Assembly: GCF_037975245.1 (NCBI RefSeq)
Contig: NC_092571.1
Span: 23,379,564 to 23,443,563 of the forward strand
Length of the DNA stretch: 64,000 bases
From: Apostichopus japonicus
Taxonomy: Eukaryota; Echinodermata; Holothuroidea; Aspidochirotida; Stichopodidae
Direction: 5' to 3'
The position numbers were made by a program, and so were the translations under genes. The stretch's first letter is position 1. Every line of letters starts with the position of its first letter. Positions 34,381 through 45,658 of this stretch are shown here, in pieces. The notes beneath the pieces were generated by a model. That model searched no databases. It was not told where the DNA came from and worked only from the letters and a program-made list of their open reading frames with translations.

Positions 34381-34423
34381 GGCCTACCATCTTACATACA
34401 TACACTAATATCTACGCTCTTGG
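34381..34423 (+). CDS. Sulfotransferase 43-nt micro-exon
   Basis: The flanking exons do not join in phase (0 versus 1). This 43-nt stretch between acceptor AACTATATAG and donor TTGG then GTAAAA begins in phase 0 and ends in phase 1, exactly the bridge required. It reads GLPSYIHTLISTLLG and runs straight into the PAILKSHLL of the next exon. Short linkers of this kind occur before the K-S/T-H-L motif in SULTs. Confidence 0.65.
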
Positions 34424-34445
34424 GTAAAAATCTATACGGTATTAG

Positions 34446-34643
34446 GTCCGGCTATCCTGAAATCTCACTTGTTACTCAAGTTTCTCCCGGAAGAACTAAC
34501 TACGAAGAAACCAAAAGTCATATATGTTGCCCGAAATCCTAAGGACGCAGCCGTTTCTTTTTTTCATTTTTCTGAAATGATCAAAACATTGCCTGATTTT
34601 TCTAGCTGGGATGAATTTTTTGACCTTTTTTGCAAAGGTTTAA
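34446..34643 (+). CDS. Sulfotransferase exon with the 3'-phosphate-binding motif
   Basis: A phase 1-1 exon containing PAILKSHLLLKFLPEEL (the K-S-H-L segment; its His is the SULT catalytic base) and KPKVIYVARNPKDAAVSFFH. Y-V-A-R-N-P-K-D-x-x-V-S is the 3'-phosphate PAPS-binding signature. It ends FDLFCKGL before donor GTAAGT. Confidence 0.9.
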
Positions 34644-34926
34644 GTAAGTATATATAGTTTAACCCTTGTTTATTATGAAGGCCCACAGCCCCACATTGCT
34701 TTAAAAAATAAACAAAATTGTTATGATTATTCAAGTATTGTAGAAATATTTCGAAAGCCTTTTTGTACATTGTGTGCTTTCACAGTTCGAGCTTATAACT
34801 CTTTGTTGCAAAGGCGGTTGTCAAACGAAGGGGAAGGAAACATCATCATTAGCTTGTACCTTACTTTCCATACAATAATTGGGGCAACATTAGTTATTGT
34901 ATTTAACTATAGATGTTGGCTTAGAC

Positions 34927-35292
34927 CTGGGTTGGGCAACCTCCTGCCCGCGGGCCACATGCAGCACGCCAGTTACTTTTTGCGGCCCATGAGATGTCTC
35001 AAGTAAAAGAAAACATTTCAATCTATTTTACATCATCACAAAAAACGAGCTAGCTGTTTAGATTTATCGGCACTAATGATGCTGTCAGGTAGGCCTATTA
35101 TGCCTATTAATTATCAACTGTACTGTATTGAAATTGTGTTTTTGTGAATACAGATCAAGTACACACCTATTGCTTAAAAGTCCTCGGAATGAAAGGTTTA
35201 AAATCAACAGCAGGTCGTTGGTTAAGTGCGGCCCAGTCAATTTTTCACTCCTTATATCTGGCCCATTCGTTCAAAAAGGTTGCCCACCCCTG
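34927..35292. mobile_element. Charlie-like hAT MITE in a sulfotransferase intron
   Basis: Ends CTGGGTTGGGCAACCTCC and (inverted) CAGGGGTGGGCAACCTTT; the CAGGGGTGGGCAACCT terminus is characteristic of Charlie-type hAT. Both flanks are GCTTAGAC (34919-34926, 35293-35300), a perfect 8-bp duplication. There is no coding region. Confidence 0.92.
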
Positions 35293-35733
35293 GCTTAGAC
35301 ACTCGAGATATCACATAGATCATTGTGTTTGTGAGAAGTGATTTTATTTTAGGAAACTCAACCTTCAAGTAGTGATAAGTATTCATGTATACTCAAAGTG
35401 GCGTATAGGAAGTGCTCCTCCCCCTCCCACAGAAATATCAGAACGAAACGGGGACCGTCACTTGCAAATATAGTTAAAATGATGGAATTGACATCATCTA
35501 AGCCCCCTTACCGATACAAAACCGATACAAAACTATCCTCTGAGAGATTTTTGAACCGGGCAACGGCCAAACGTTGTGTCCGCTTCCCCTAAACTTCGAA
35601 TTCGTAACAGAGAGTACAGCCTACATGGTGTCATGAAAAGTCATATCAATGTAAGCGTGCAGTATATAAGCTTAAATTCTATAAGCTACGCGCCCATGTG
35701 TACTCTAATCTTTAAATTTCCTTGTCCATACAG

Positions 35734-35828
35734 TACCATTCGGTGATTGGTTCGAACACGTTCTACCATTTTGGAAGCTCCGGGATGAACCAAATGTACT
35801 CTTTCTTAAATACGAAGATCTGAAGAAG
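35734..35828 (+). CDS. Sulfotransferase exon (G-x-W-x-x-H-V block)
   Basis: Acceptor CCATACAG, phase 1; reads PFGDWFEHVLPFWKLRDEPN then VLFLKYEDLKK before donor GTATAA, phase 0. It matches the SULT segment G-x-W-F-x-H-V-L-x-F-W followed by V-L-F-L-x-Y-E-D-L-K. The final exon(s) with the R-K-G-x-x-G-D-W-K-N motif were not found downstream. Confidence 0.88.
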
Positions 35829-35917
35829 GTATAACGTTATGGCTGATCGATTTTCTTGCATTGCTTTAAAACAAAAACAGGACACGATCATTATTATGTA
35901 AACACGTGTCTGACGTT

Positions 35918-36185
35918 AGGAAAGTGACCCTATACAGTGCATTCCGTTATAACCATAATCGATTTGTCGATAAGAGCTGTGGTAGGAAAGTGACCCTATA
36001 CATGGAATTCCGTTATAACCATAATCGATTTGTCGATAAGAGCTGTTATAGGAAAGTAACTCTATACAGTAAATTCCGTGATATCCATAATCGATTTGTT
36101 GATAACAGCTGGTATAAGAAAGAAATCCTATACTGTGAATTCCGTTAAAACCATAATCAATTTTTCGATAAGAGCTGGAATAGCA
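35918..36185. repeat. 66-bp minisatellite, four copies
   Basis: Units start at about 35918, 35984, 36050 and 36116, each with AGGAAAGTGACCCTATACA, ATTCCGTTATAACC and ATCGATTTGTCGATAAGAGC. The period is a multiple of three, which leaves an artificial open frame. Confidence 0.9.
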
Positions 36186-36510
36186 AAGCTACTAGAGTTC
36201 TATCAACAGTTGTATAAGTAGATTTGATATTCAATAGTATACATACATTGAACCTATTATTTCAGTCCGAATCTGTTAGGAATTGCAATACTGTTATAAT
36301 GTAATGTTAGTCAATGGCAGTTTGTTTGATAGAGACTATAGATACCAGTATGCAGGTTAGCCAAAATAAACATGCATTGATGGTACAACATTTGACTACC
36401 ACTTGCTCAAATTATATCACGGTTAAAGTACGCCTGACCCCCTAACGTCTCGGCCCCGGGCCACCAACGTTTATCCCCTCCACCCACTCGCCCGATCCCC
36501 CCCCCCCCGC

Positions 36511-37111
36511 CAAGGGCGGCGGAAGCACATTTAATCTGGGGGGGCACCGACATCAAAGGGCACTTTGCAGAAATTCGGTTGGACTGATGCAGCCTTATAT
36601 TTAGTACCCATTATAACTCTTATTGTATTATCTTATTTGCGTATACACATCACTCCATCAACGCCCCCCCCCCGTGCACCCTCAAGGAAAATATGCGTAC
36701 TAGCACTGCAATATCCAATGTGCAAATTGGGAAACAAGGAACAAGTTTTCTTTTGAGACAAAATGAGGTGAAATCATGCTAATTGCTTATGTAGGAATCT
36801 TCCGAATTAGAGTTTATTTCTTGATAATATCTTAGCAAATTTTTTCCATTCGAAATTGCTTTGAGTTTGACCCACAGATATTCATTAAAAGTCAGGGGCG
36901 TAGCCAGGATTTGCAAAGTTGTATGCATGACTATCTGAGCGGAGCGCCACCATCAGTTGGCGCGGAGCGTACAAGAAAATTTTTGGTTTCACAAACCCCT
37001 CTTGCTAACTTGAGACACCTCAATTTTTATGTAGAAAAAGGGCACATTTTTAACCCGAGGAAAAGTGGGGGGGGCACGTTCCCCCTGTGCCCCCCGGTTC
37101 CGCCGCCCTTG
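36511..37111. mobile_element. hAT element with 8-bp duplication, holding a nested hAT fragment
   Basis: Ends CAAGGGCGGCGGAAGC and (inverted) CAAGGGCGGCGGAACC. Both flanks read CCCCCCGC (36503-36510, 37112-37119), though this is low complexity. From 36893 it contains the head of the 5-bp-duplication hAT family (CAGGGGCGTAGCCAGGATTT with hairpin module at 36931-36975) without a matching right end. Confidence 0.65.
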
Positions 37112-37499
37112 CCCCCCGCCCTCACTACATACTTCGACATCAAAAGTCGCCGTTTTATAAAGATGGGCATTATAATATATTTATCATACACGATATATAG
37201 GCCCTACGACAACATCATCGCGATCTGATTATCTATAATGTGTTTACAGATTTTCAGTTAAACTGTAAACAGGTAAAGAAACACAAAAGACTACCAAGAG
37301 CTAACACTAGTCATTTGCAGCTTAGGCTATATCGTCACATGTGAACTATCATGAGAACTAACATGTGAACTAACTTGTGAACCATTTTCACATGTGAACA
37401 ACGTTAGCTAGCTAACCAATACTCTTATTGTCCAAATACGTAAGGGTGAAAGGCTGGTCCTCTCCAACCCCCCCCCCCCTTCCGCAAGCTAAATCCGGC

Positions 37500-38940
37500 C
37501 CTGTATATCACTCCATTTGAAATTGCGACTACAAGGTGATGAATGGTTTGAATTTCAATTTTACAGAATGAACATAACGTGTCGTCAGAGATACCCAAGA
37601 GGTTAAGGAGTCTGTTGGTTGGAAGAATTCTATGTAAGAAACGGAATTGAAAGTAGGAGAGTCTCGTCTCAGAAATAGAGTACCAGGGCATACTGAAAAT
37701 GTTACTCCAATCGTGACAACTGAAACCCCTAAACTCTGCTTTCCATTTGGCCATAGCAGTTGGCTCCACGGCGTTTTTAGTCATGTAGAAATTACGATAA
37801 AGATACTGAGAAACAGAACCTGTATAAAACAATATGTTATCAAACAAATCAATATTTAAATTAGTAATGTCATTTATGCTACACCCACTCTGCTGCCACT
37901 GAAGAGGGATACTGCGAATCAGTCCCCAGTAAACAGTAAAGGGAAAGTGTGCCAGCTGGAACTTTTCTTTGAAAGTGTGATAACTTAGGGCCTTATTGTT
38001 AATGTCAAAAAAAATCCGAAACAAACTTCACACACTTTTTGTACATGAAATCATAGTAGAAAATCTTTTTTATTGATGCGAATATGATGATTGTTCCAAA
38101 TTATTTGATTACCGAAGTTATCAGAGGGAGAATTAAAAGAAGCCTCCAGCAAGGCTCTAACTGTTTGGTCTACAAACATATTAGACAAGCGTGGGAGATC
38201 TTCCACCTTACAATTACACTGAAAAAGCAGCTTTCCACCTAACTTGGACAAACTGTCAGTAAAAAATAGCTTCCAGACTCCTTCAGTGTTATCGCAATAA
38301 CGCTTTATCCAGGTACATTTTAAACTATTAATGAAACTTGGGATATGCACAACATTTAAACCTCCTTTATCTAAACCATTCTGTTTCGCTTGACTTTATC
38401 CGGGTTTCCTGACCAAATGAAATCAAAAATGGTAGTTTCTACATCCTTAATAAAGTTACGCGGTGGGTTAGGAAGAACCAAAAACAAATACACAAGCTGT
38501 GATAGTGCATAACTTCTAACCAGAACGTTGCGGCCCACCGGGGTAAGATCTCTTGTAGACCAAAGTCGCAAACAGCTTTTAAGCCTCGAAAGTTTGGATA
38601 TATAGTTTAATCTAAAGAGATCGTTCCCATTGTGCGTAAACCAAATACCTAACATCCTAACAGGACCAGCGGAAAACTTTATAGTTGTTTACAAAAGCAG
38701 GGTGGAGATGGACGTAAGACCCGAGAGGAAACAAAATGGATTTATCCATATTAATGGTCAAACCCGACGAAATTTTATAAATGTTAAGAATACGGAGAGC
38801 TTCATTTAAGGATGACTGGCTACCGTCCAGAAAGAATGTGGTGTCATCCGCATACTGAAGAAGCTTAGTTTCGATACCACCAATTTCAATACCATGTAAT
38901 CTGCTACACTTTGTATAGATAGCCAAAACCTCAGTACATA
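37500..38940 (-). mobile_element. 5'-truncated L1/Tx1-like LINE fragment
   Basis: On the minus strand, in order: KLLQYADDTTFFLDGSQSSL (catalytic Y-A-D-D) with SSGLTINMDKS, then SYISKLSRLKSCL-like thumb text with LTPVGRNVLVRSYALSQLVY, then KLGGKLLFQCN, and near the 3' end SETRLSYFQFRFLHRILPTN with DDTLCSFCKIEIQTIHHL, the C-x-x-C...H zinc-knuckle ending of L1/Tx1-clade ORF2. The frame changes near 38656, between 38350 and 38371, and near 38040, so it is dead. The 5' part, including the earlier RT blocks and endonuclease, is missing; a (TTA)n run lies just beyond at 38944-38977. Confidence 0.85.
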
Positions 38941-38984
38941 TAATATAATTATTATTATTATTATTATTATTATTATTTATCAGT

Positions 38985-41900
38985 ATTAGTATTATCCAAG
39001 GATAAGTGTCAGGTCCTGCGCTCGTTAATTGTTACAAACATTACTGTTGTTCCAAAGACAACTTTTCAAAGCATTCTTGCCCCCCCCCTCACCTTGCACA
39101 AAACAATTAATCATTCATAATTAATATTACATAAACTTCCATATCAATGTTATAATTTCATTCATTGACTTTTCCATAGACCACTTTCAAGGAATAATTA
39201 CCCTTAAAATATTTTATTGTAAAATATCATAATATCATTGGTTGACATTTCCAGCTGGAGGTTACCTAAATTCTGGCAAATATAATCCACGAATTTAAAA
39301 ATGCATTCACTGTTACTAAACAAAAAGGGCGCGGGGGAGGGGGGGGAGGGGGAATCCTCGACTAAAGCAATACCTCTTCTGAATACTAGAGAGTGGCAGG
39401 TCAACTGCTGATACTAACACGCTTGCAATAAGATCGCCCTCACACGGAATATTACCAATTTACACTCTTGTACACACGATTCCGCTTAATCTGACGGCCG
39501 CTATGACGTCACACATGCAGCAGACGATATTGCTTGGTTATTAACATAAGAGTAAATGCGCCGACGTACGGTCGTTCGTTCTTTTCCGTACGTGTACGCA
39601 GGGCAATAGAGTTTCTTCCCATATACGTAATACATGTTTTCCGCGCCTTCCGTCATTTAAATGATTTTCACCACCTCCGTTAAGAGCTTATTTGGTACAG
39701 TTGGACGAGCTAAGGGAATAAGCTTCTATACGGGTTTGATCTTATGACTCACCAATACTGTTGTAGCACTGAGGTATATCTGGTCGATAGCTTAGGTTGT
39801 TTACTCGGAGATTTCAAAAGGAGCGATCGTAGAGGTTATTTTGTTACTTTATTTTTTATTTGCAATGTGTAAAAAACGGATGTGAAGACATTATCGTGGC
39901 AAACCATCAGGGGCTTCGTTTTTAACAATGTTTGGAAACATTCAATTTCTTATTAAATCGACAGGAGTATTGAAACCTTGCAACCGTTGCTGTTAAAAGT
40001 GAGTAAGAATATGGTCATTGCATCTTTGTTTGTAACTTCTTAATCCTCATTTCGATAAAATACTCGATTGAAAGGTGTGACGTGAGCCTACCATATTGTA
40101 CTTTTTGTTCTTCAAATGTTAGGAATATCAAGGATCATTTGGAATGAGTGGGGTTGGGCGGAGGGGGGGGGGGGAGCAGGAGGGAGGAGGGAGGGAAGAT
40201 AATAATTCACGGTACCACTTAACGATCCATTTCATTGCTTTTTCAAAGAACTCCCAATGTAGCTGCCTACCAGGAACAGTTTGAAAATAATAATCATAAT
40301 TAAAACACTGCTATCTTACCAGTTATTTAAACATTTAGTAAAAACGATTTGGTAAAAACTTGGTGTAAGCTTAGTTTATCAGGCTTATCACTGCACAGAT
40401 ATCATGTACTTTGGGATCTAAGTGAAAAGTAAGTTCAATAGATTGTATAGGCCTGATGCAGTTTAATACGCTATTCAGTATTATTACTAGAATATCAAAT
40501 AAATTAGCATTGTGATGGTACTAAATGCAATGACTTGGTTTTACGTTATACTTCCATTAAAAAAAATATCGAGAAAATAATTTTTCATTTACAGTTTATC
40601 AACTTGTCAATTTGTCAATATGATTATCAACACCTCGTGAAGGCCTATTTTTATAATTTGAATTTAAAACAGAAATGTTATTCATATGTAGAGGGCATAG
40701 AATACCCAAAAAATATTATACTTTATATCTAAGAAATTTCAATAACATTTAAGGTCTAGGATCTCGTATAAGGGCAGAAGATTCGCTGTATTTATTTGAA
40801 GAAGTTTCAGTACAATTGGTACAGACGATTGTGTTTTTTCTTATGACAAACATATTTTTGGATAATTTCAGTGATTCCCTGAAAATTTGATTGGTTGATA
40901 GCAGCTATGGTAATATGTTTAATTTTGTAACGTCTGCTATAGCTAATCCTGCTTTCCATATCATTTTATAGTTACGACAAAACAACAGGGCAGCAATTAT
41001 GTATACGTCTGGGGTCCTCACCTCTACCCTAACACAACATTCTCCGCCAACATTGTGCCAAAAATGGTAAAATATAACACCATTTTTTGCATCTAAGCAC
41101 TCTGCATTTTACCAACATATCTCAAAAAGAGGGAGCTGATACTCCTCCCCGTAGACACCTTACTGGCCGACATGACGTCGTATCCACAGGGGGTGCCCCC
41201 CCCCCCGAATGACAGCCTCTCCAGAAAGGTGGCCGTGGTTGGAGTGGGTTGGTGATTGGCTAGCACTGATCCATTTAAAGATGTTGTTTGTTTTGTTCTG
41301 CACAAGTTTGTCTTTTTATGATTTTGTAAATTTACCCTGTTTGAATAAAAATATAAAATGATCTAAAATAAACCTAGTCCTTACGTGGACACATGTATAT
41401 TGAGAAGAAGAGCACTGTTATCGCGAAATTTCATATGAAACATTCTTACTTTATTTCATACTAAAACAAAGCCTGGCTGTTCTATTTAACAGCTTTGACT
41501 GTAGCGACATAACAGGAAGCGACTTAACAAGAAGTCAACTACATTATAATTCTACCAACACCCCTGATGTTACGGGTGCTTCCCTAACCCATCTCACCCT
41601 CCCCCTCCCCTATCGCGCTATTCCATTCCAAAAACTCACTCTAAGTAAACCTTCTTTTTTATTTTACAGTGATAACAAATATTTCAGCGCTTTAAGAAAT
41701 GTGTTCATAATAAATAATACACTTATAACAAACTTAAGCAGTGTTTGGAATCCAGAAAATAGTAATTGACACATATTTATTTCGTACTCAGTTTAGAGCA
41801 GTCTTTCCATTCCATTCCATATCTGTTAATGTCTAAGAACTGAGAATTGTTATACAGATCTGGTACCAAAGTAGAAACCTACAGTGAACTACATTCATTG

Positions 41901-42777
41901 CCTTTAGAAACAACTTTATATGTATATCACTACCATCGCATTTATCTCTACAGATACTTCAAAACTATGATTTACAACATATGGGTTCTATTTAGTTCTT
42001 CATTCTCATGTTTTGTTATTCATTTAAATGCAAAAATTTCCAAAGCGTGTATACCATCGACGTTGGATAACACGCCAGGTTGAGATAAACATCTTGATAG
42101 ACTGCGTTTATTTTTCTTCGCCAGTTTATATTGATTGCTCTCTACCGGGCGTTGACCTGAGTACAAAATAATAAAAATAATAATGATAATAATAATACTT
42201 TTCAAAAACACACAGCATGCATTCTGTCAATGCTAAATAAATGAAATAATTCTGTACAATACAGACTTGAATTGTCATATAACTGTAAATCACGCTAAAG
42301 ATAAGGGGTTTCTAAACTTTAGTATAAAACATCCATTCCTGTGACAAGGGCAGACTTATGAGAGTGAGAGGAACAGAGGGGGTGCACCCTGGGGCACGAG
42401 GTTAATTAGGGTTCAAGGACAAATACGATATAGAGAAAAGTGTATTCTCCTATTTGTACTATATGTATACACTCATAGAATATGAAACGCCAACAAAGGG
42501 GGGGGGGAGGGGTGGGGGCTTGATATCATAATTTGTTCCCGGGTTTGCACTTGGCTATGGAAGCTTATATGTCCAGTGGTGTTTGTATGCATGTTCCATC
42601 AACTACCTTTATCAATTAATATCACAACAATTTAACCGATTTAAACAACTTACCCAAGATTCGTATTACAATGTACCGTTGAAACTGCAGGGCTTCCTTT
42701 ATATTGGCAATGTATTCATTACAGTGACTATAGTAAACAAGTTATTACGATTGAATACTCTCTCCGATGAAAATGTG
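38985..42777. other. No gene seen; possible promoter-like patch
   Basis: Mostly AT-rich. Around 39480-39720 the base composition is more even, with a CRE-like ATGACGTCAC at about 39503. A donor-like AAAAGTGAGTAAG at 39995 could end a 5' non-coding exon, but no coding exon follows that I can support. C/G homopolymers at 39070, 39330, 40165 and 41195 are of the type found inside hAT elements here. Confidence 0.3.
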
Positions 42778-42779
42778 TA

Positions 42780-42859
<80 letters not shown>

Positions 42860-42862
42860 TAT
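42778..42862. repeat. (TA)n microsatellite
   Basis: Long TA run with two GTATA interruptions. A second short (TA)n lies at 43187-43211. Confidence 0.95.
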
Positions 42863-42884
42863 AAATGAAAATCGTAATGAGTTG

Positions 42885-43020
42885 GAAAATCAAGAACAGT
42901 GAAAAAACTTCCAGCCTCCACCGGGCCTTCCGCTCTGTACGCGGACACCCTAACCAACTAGGCTATGGACGCTGATTGTATGTCCAGAGGTTCGAAACCG
43001 GTAAGGAAGGTCGTAATTCC
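42885..43020 (-). mobile_element. tRNA-like repeat fragment
   Basis: Minus strand GCGTCCATAGCCTAGTTGGT followed by TAGGGTGTCCGCGTACAGAG resembles the 5' half of a tRNA including an A box (TAGCCTAGTTGG). A B-box-like GGTTCGAAACC sits on the opposite strand, outside the expected position. It is probably a rearranged SINE piece. Confidence 0.35.
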
Positions 43021-43211
43021 ACTGTTGGCGTTTGTCACCTGTATCGAACAATACTAGTTCTGTTTTTGGTGACATATTTTGCCTTACTCTAGAGATCAAA
43101 CATGATGCTAACCAACTCGAAAATCATTTGTGATTCCTAAAGCCGGATCTCGAAAGAGATACTTTGAACAGACTTTATGTTAATGCAATATATATATATA
43201 TATATATATAT

Positions 43212-43872
43212 CAAATGTATAGCAAAGGATAGCTTTCAATTATTTTTAGCGAATATACTTACTTATAAAGAATTTAAATGAATAACTTATTTGCGGTAGG
43301 CAATCATTTTGCTTGTACTTTTTTCTGACCGCCGGAGGCAGAGTGACAGTGGTTTTGGCTTTTCGACAAAACGATTAATATAGTAATAGAATCGTAGTAG
43401 GTATTCTTCAAAACTGTGTTTTTCTTATCAGAATACTGCCGTTGATTTGTACCTGATACGTGATAAATGGCATCTTTGCTTATAGTTGTCAACGTTGTCT
43501 TCATCTCGAATTTCATCAATACACAATTTGATTGTAGGACTGTAATTTCGTTATTGGATAACTTACTTATTTTGGGGATAACAAAAACTTTTTTCAACCC
43601 AAACGTCACGATGACATCACAACGATGCTTGTGACAGATTTATTTATCAAGATTTTTTACAATTTAAAAAAAAAAAAAACATTATGTCTACAATAAAATG
43701 CTTTATATATTGATCATTTAAAGGGAAAGATATGTATCAACCAACACAAAATGCTGTAAGGCTTTGGTCTTAACTTAAAGAAATGGAAAAACAAAATCCA
43801 GCATTTTTGGTAAAACAATGAAATTTAGCCACCGGAATGTATCTCTGTTAAAACTATAAATTTGTGACATGA
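43212..43872. other. No gene seen
   Basis: AT-rich DNA with a short A run near 43667. No supported exon. Confidence 0.4.
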
Positions 43873-43877
43873 GTATA

Positions 43878-45653
43878 CAGGGGCGTATCCAGGATTTTCT
43901 AACCCGGGGGGCGCGAATTACTATCTAAGCGGAGCGCCACCATCGGTTGGCGCGCAGCGTACAAGAAAATTTCTGGTTTTGATACCACCCAGATCACCGG
44001 AAATGGCACTTCTCGGGCTTGTAAATGACCAACCAGATGTACACTTTTTGTCTGAGAACCAAGTATTTCCCAATAGTTTTTTTTTCCATCCATAACCATT
44101 TTGAAGATTGTCAGCAGTCACACATCATGCTCGACCTCATCGCATGTCCTGTGGATCATTGCTTTTGTAGGTGATTCTATATCGTCGCGGCCCACAATAT
44201 CCGTCAGCCCCACTTTTCAAGGTTTTAGGCCCATTATTTGTTGAGAATTTGAAAATTCACATTCTCGTGAATAAACTCACTTCAAAACATACCTGAAATG
44301 TTGCACAAAATTTCATCTATGGACGACCAATATAGAAAAACCTCCTTGAACCCCTAACAGTCCGGTAAAAATTGCACGAGTAGAGGGAAGTGTGATTAAG
44401 AATGTTGGTGAGAAAATTTCGAAAATTCAGATTTATTGGTGTACAAATATTAAAACTTCTTATAACGGCTATTATATAACTTGGTTGAAGGAAATGAAAA
44501 AATAGCAGATATTTCCGAAACCGAACACTACTCACATAGGCGAAGGAGGCGAGGGGGGGGGGGCTGAAGCCCCTAATTCGCCATTACTAATGTAAAAGAG
44601 AGTTTTGACATAATTGGACCTCCATGCTTCTTCTCTATCTACATAAGACATTTCGTTGTTTACATTAGCATCCCGCGGTATACTGCGCAACTTTCACGGA
44701 CCGTACGGTATACGATGGCATGCGATGTAATAACCGATGCTTGCATATATGATATTGACATTAGTATGTTGAACGCGCGTACGGTATGCGCGCGAAAATT
44801 TTTGGTTATTTTTTTCGGGCAAGTCGGACAGTTTTGAGGCTGTTCATCCTGGAACGCCATTTTAAGGCTCACTGATATGATGTGATATCTGCTGTTTGCT
44901 TTACAAATTCGAACAGGCGCGTAGCGAGGAATTTGCCAAGGGAGGGGCGAAGCCTGTAGGCAAATTATCTAAGCGTAGCGCCACCATGAGTTGGCGCGAA
45001 GCGTACAAGAAAATTTTGGCCGAAAATGACTCCCAGATCGCTGGAAATGACACTTCCCAGGCCTTGTAAGTTGCATCTAAGCACTTTCTACATTTGAAGT
45101 TACTAGCAATATCATAAAACAAAATATGCTGAAGGGGGGGGGCGGTCGCCCCCTTCCCTAAATGCGTCATGTTCCCGGTCGACACGGTCGAGTTCGAGAC
45201 CTGCCACAGTTGGTTTCATAGCACAATTCTACAATTGTTTAAGGCGTATATACACACACACACGTTATGATAGACCATATATAGTATATATATAGTGAGA
45301 GAGGAAAATGGAAACGTCAAAAATGGAGCTGTCGGTGTAAGGGGTAGGGTGAGGCACACGCCCCTTCCGAAATCCTTGATCCGTCACTGGCTACCCTGTG
45401 TATATAATAGGGATCAGCGCTGTAAAGATGTCCCTGTTCCTCTTTCTCTTCCCGGTGTCTTTGCGTTTTTCTTTTACTCCCTCCTTTTCTCCTTTTTCTC
45501 TCTTTCTTCTTTTTCTTTTCCCTTCCTCTCCTCCTCCTCTTTTTTCCTTTTTTTTCCCCTCTTTTTTCCTTTTTGCTTCTCTTTTTTTTCTCTCCTCTTT
45601 TTCTTACCCGGGGGGCGCGCGCCCCCAACGCCCCCCCCCTGGATACGCGCCTG
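43878..45653 (+). mobile_element. Full-length hAT (5-bp-duplication family) copy
   Basis: Starts CAGGGGCGTATCCAGGATTT and ends CCCTGGATACGCGCCTG, with GTATA on both flanks (43873-43877, 45654-45658). Hairpin modules lie at about 43921-43965 and 44967-45009, and a pyrimidine tract of about 150 bp precedes the right end. No transposase is visible: a non-autonomous relative of the element at 6137-7232. Confidence 0.9.
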
Positions 45654-45658
45654 GTATA

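Noticed and set aside
34927-35292. Extra sulfotransferase exon from an open frame at 35144-35341
   Set aside because: The frame overlaps a hAT MITE with perfect 8-bp duplication and shows no sulfotransferase motif.
35918-36185. CRISPR-like or coding repeat array
   Set aside because: Direct 66-bp units without variable spacers; an ordinary minisatellite in an animal genome.
39480-40010. Promoter and 5' exon of a new gene
   Set aside because: A CRE-like site and a donor-like sequence are suggestive, but no coding exon with matching acceptor was found; kept only as a remark.
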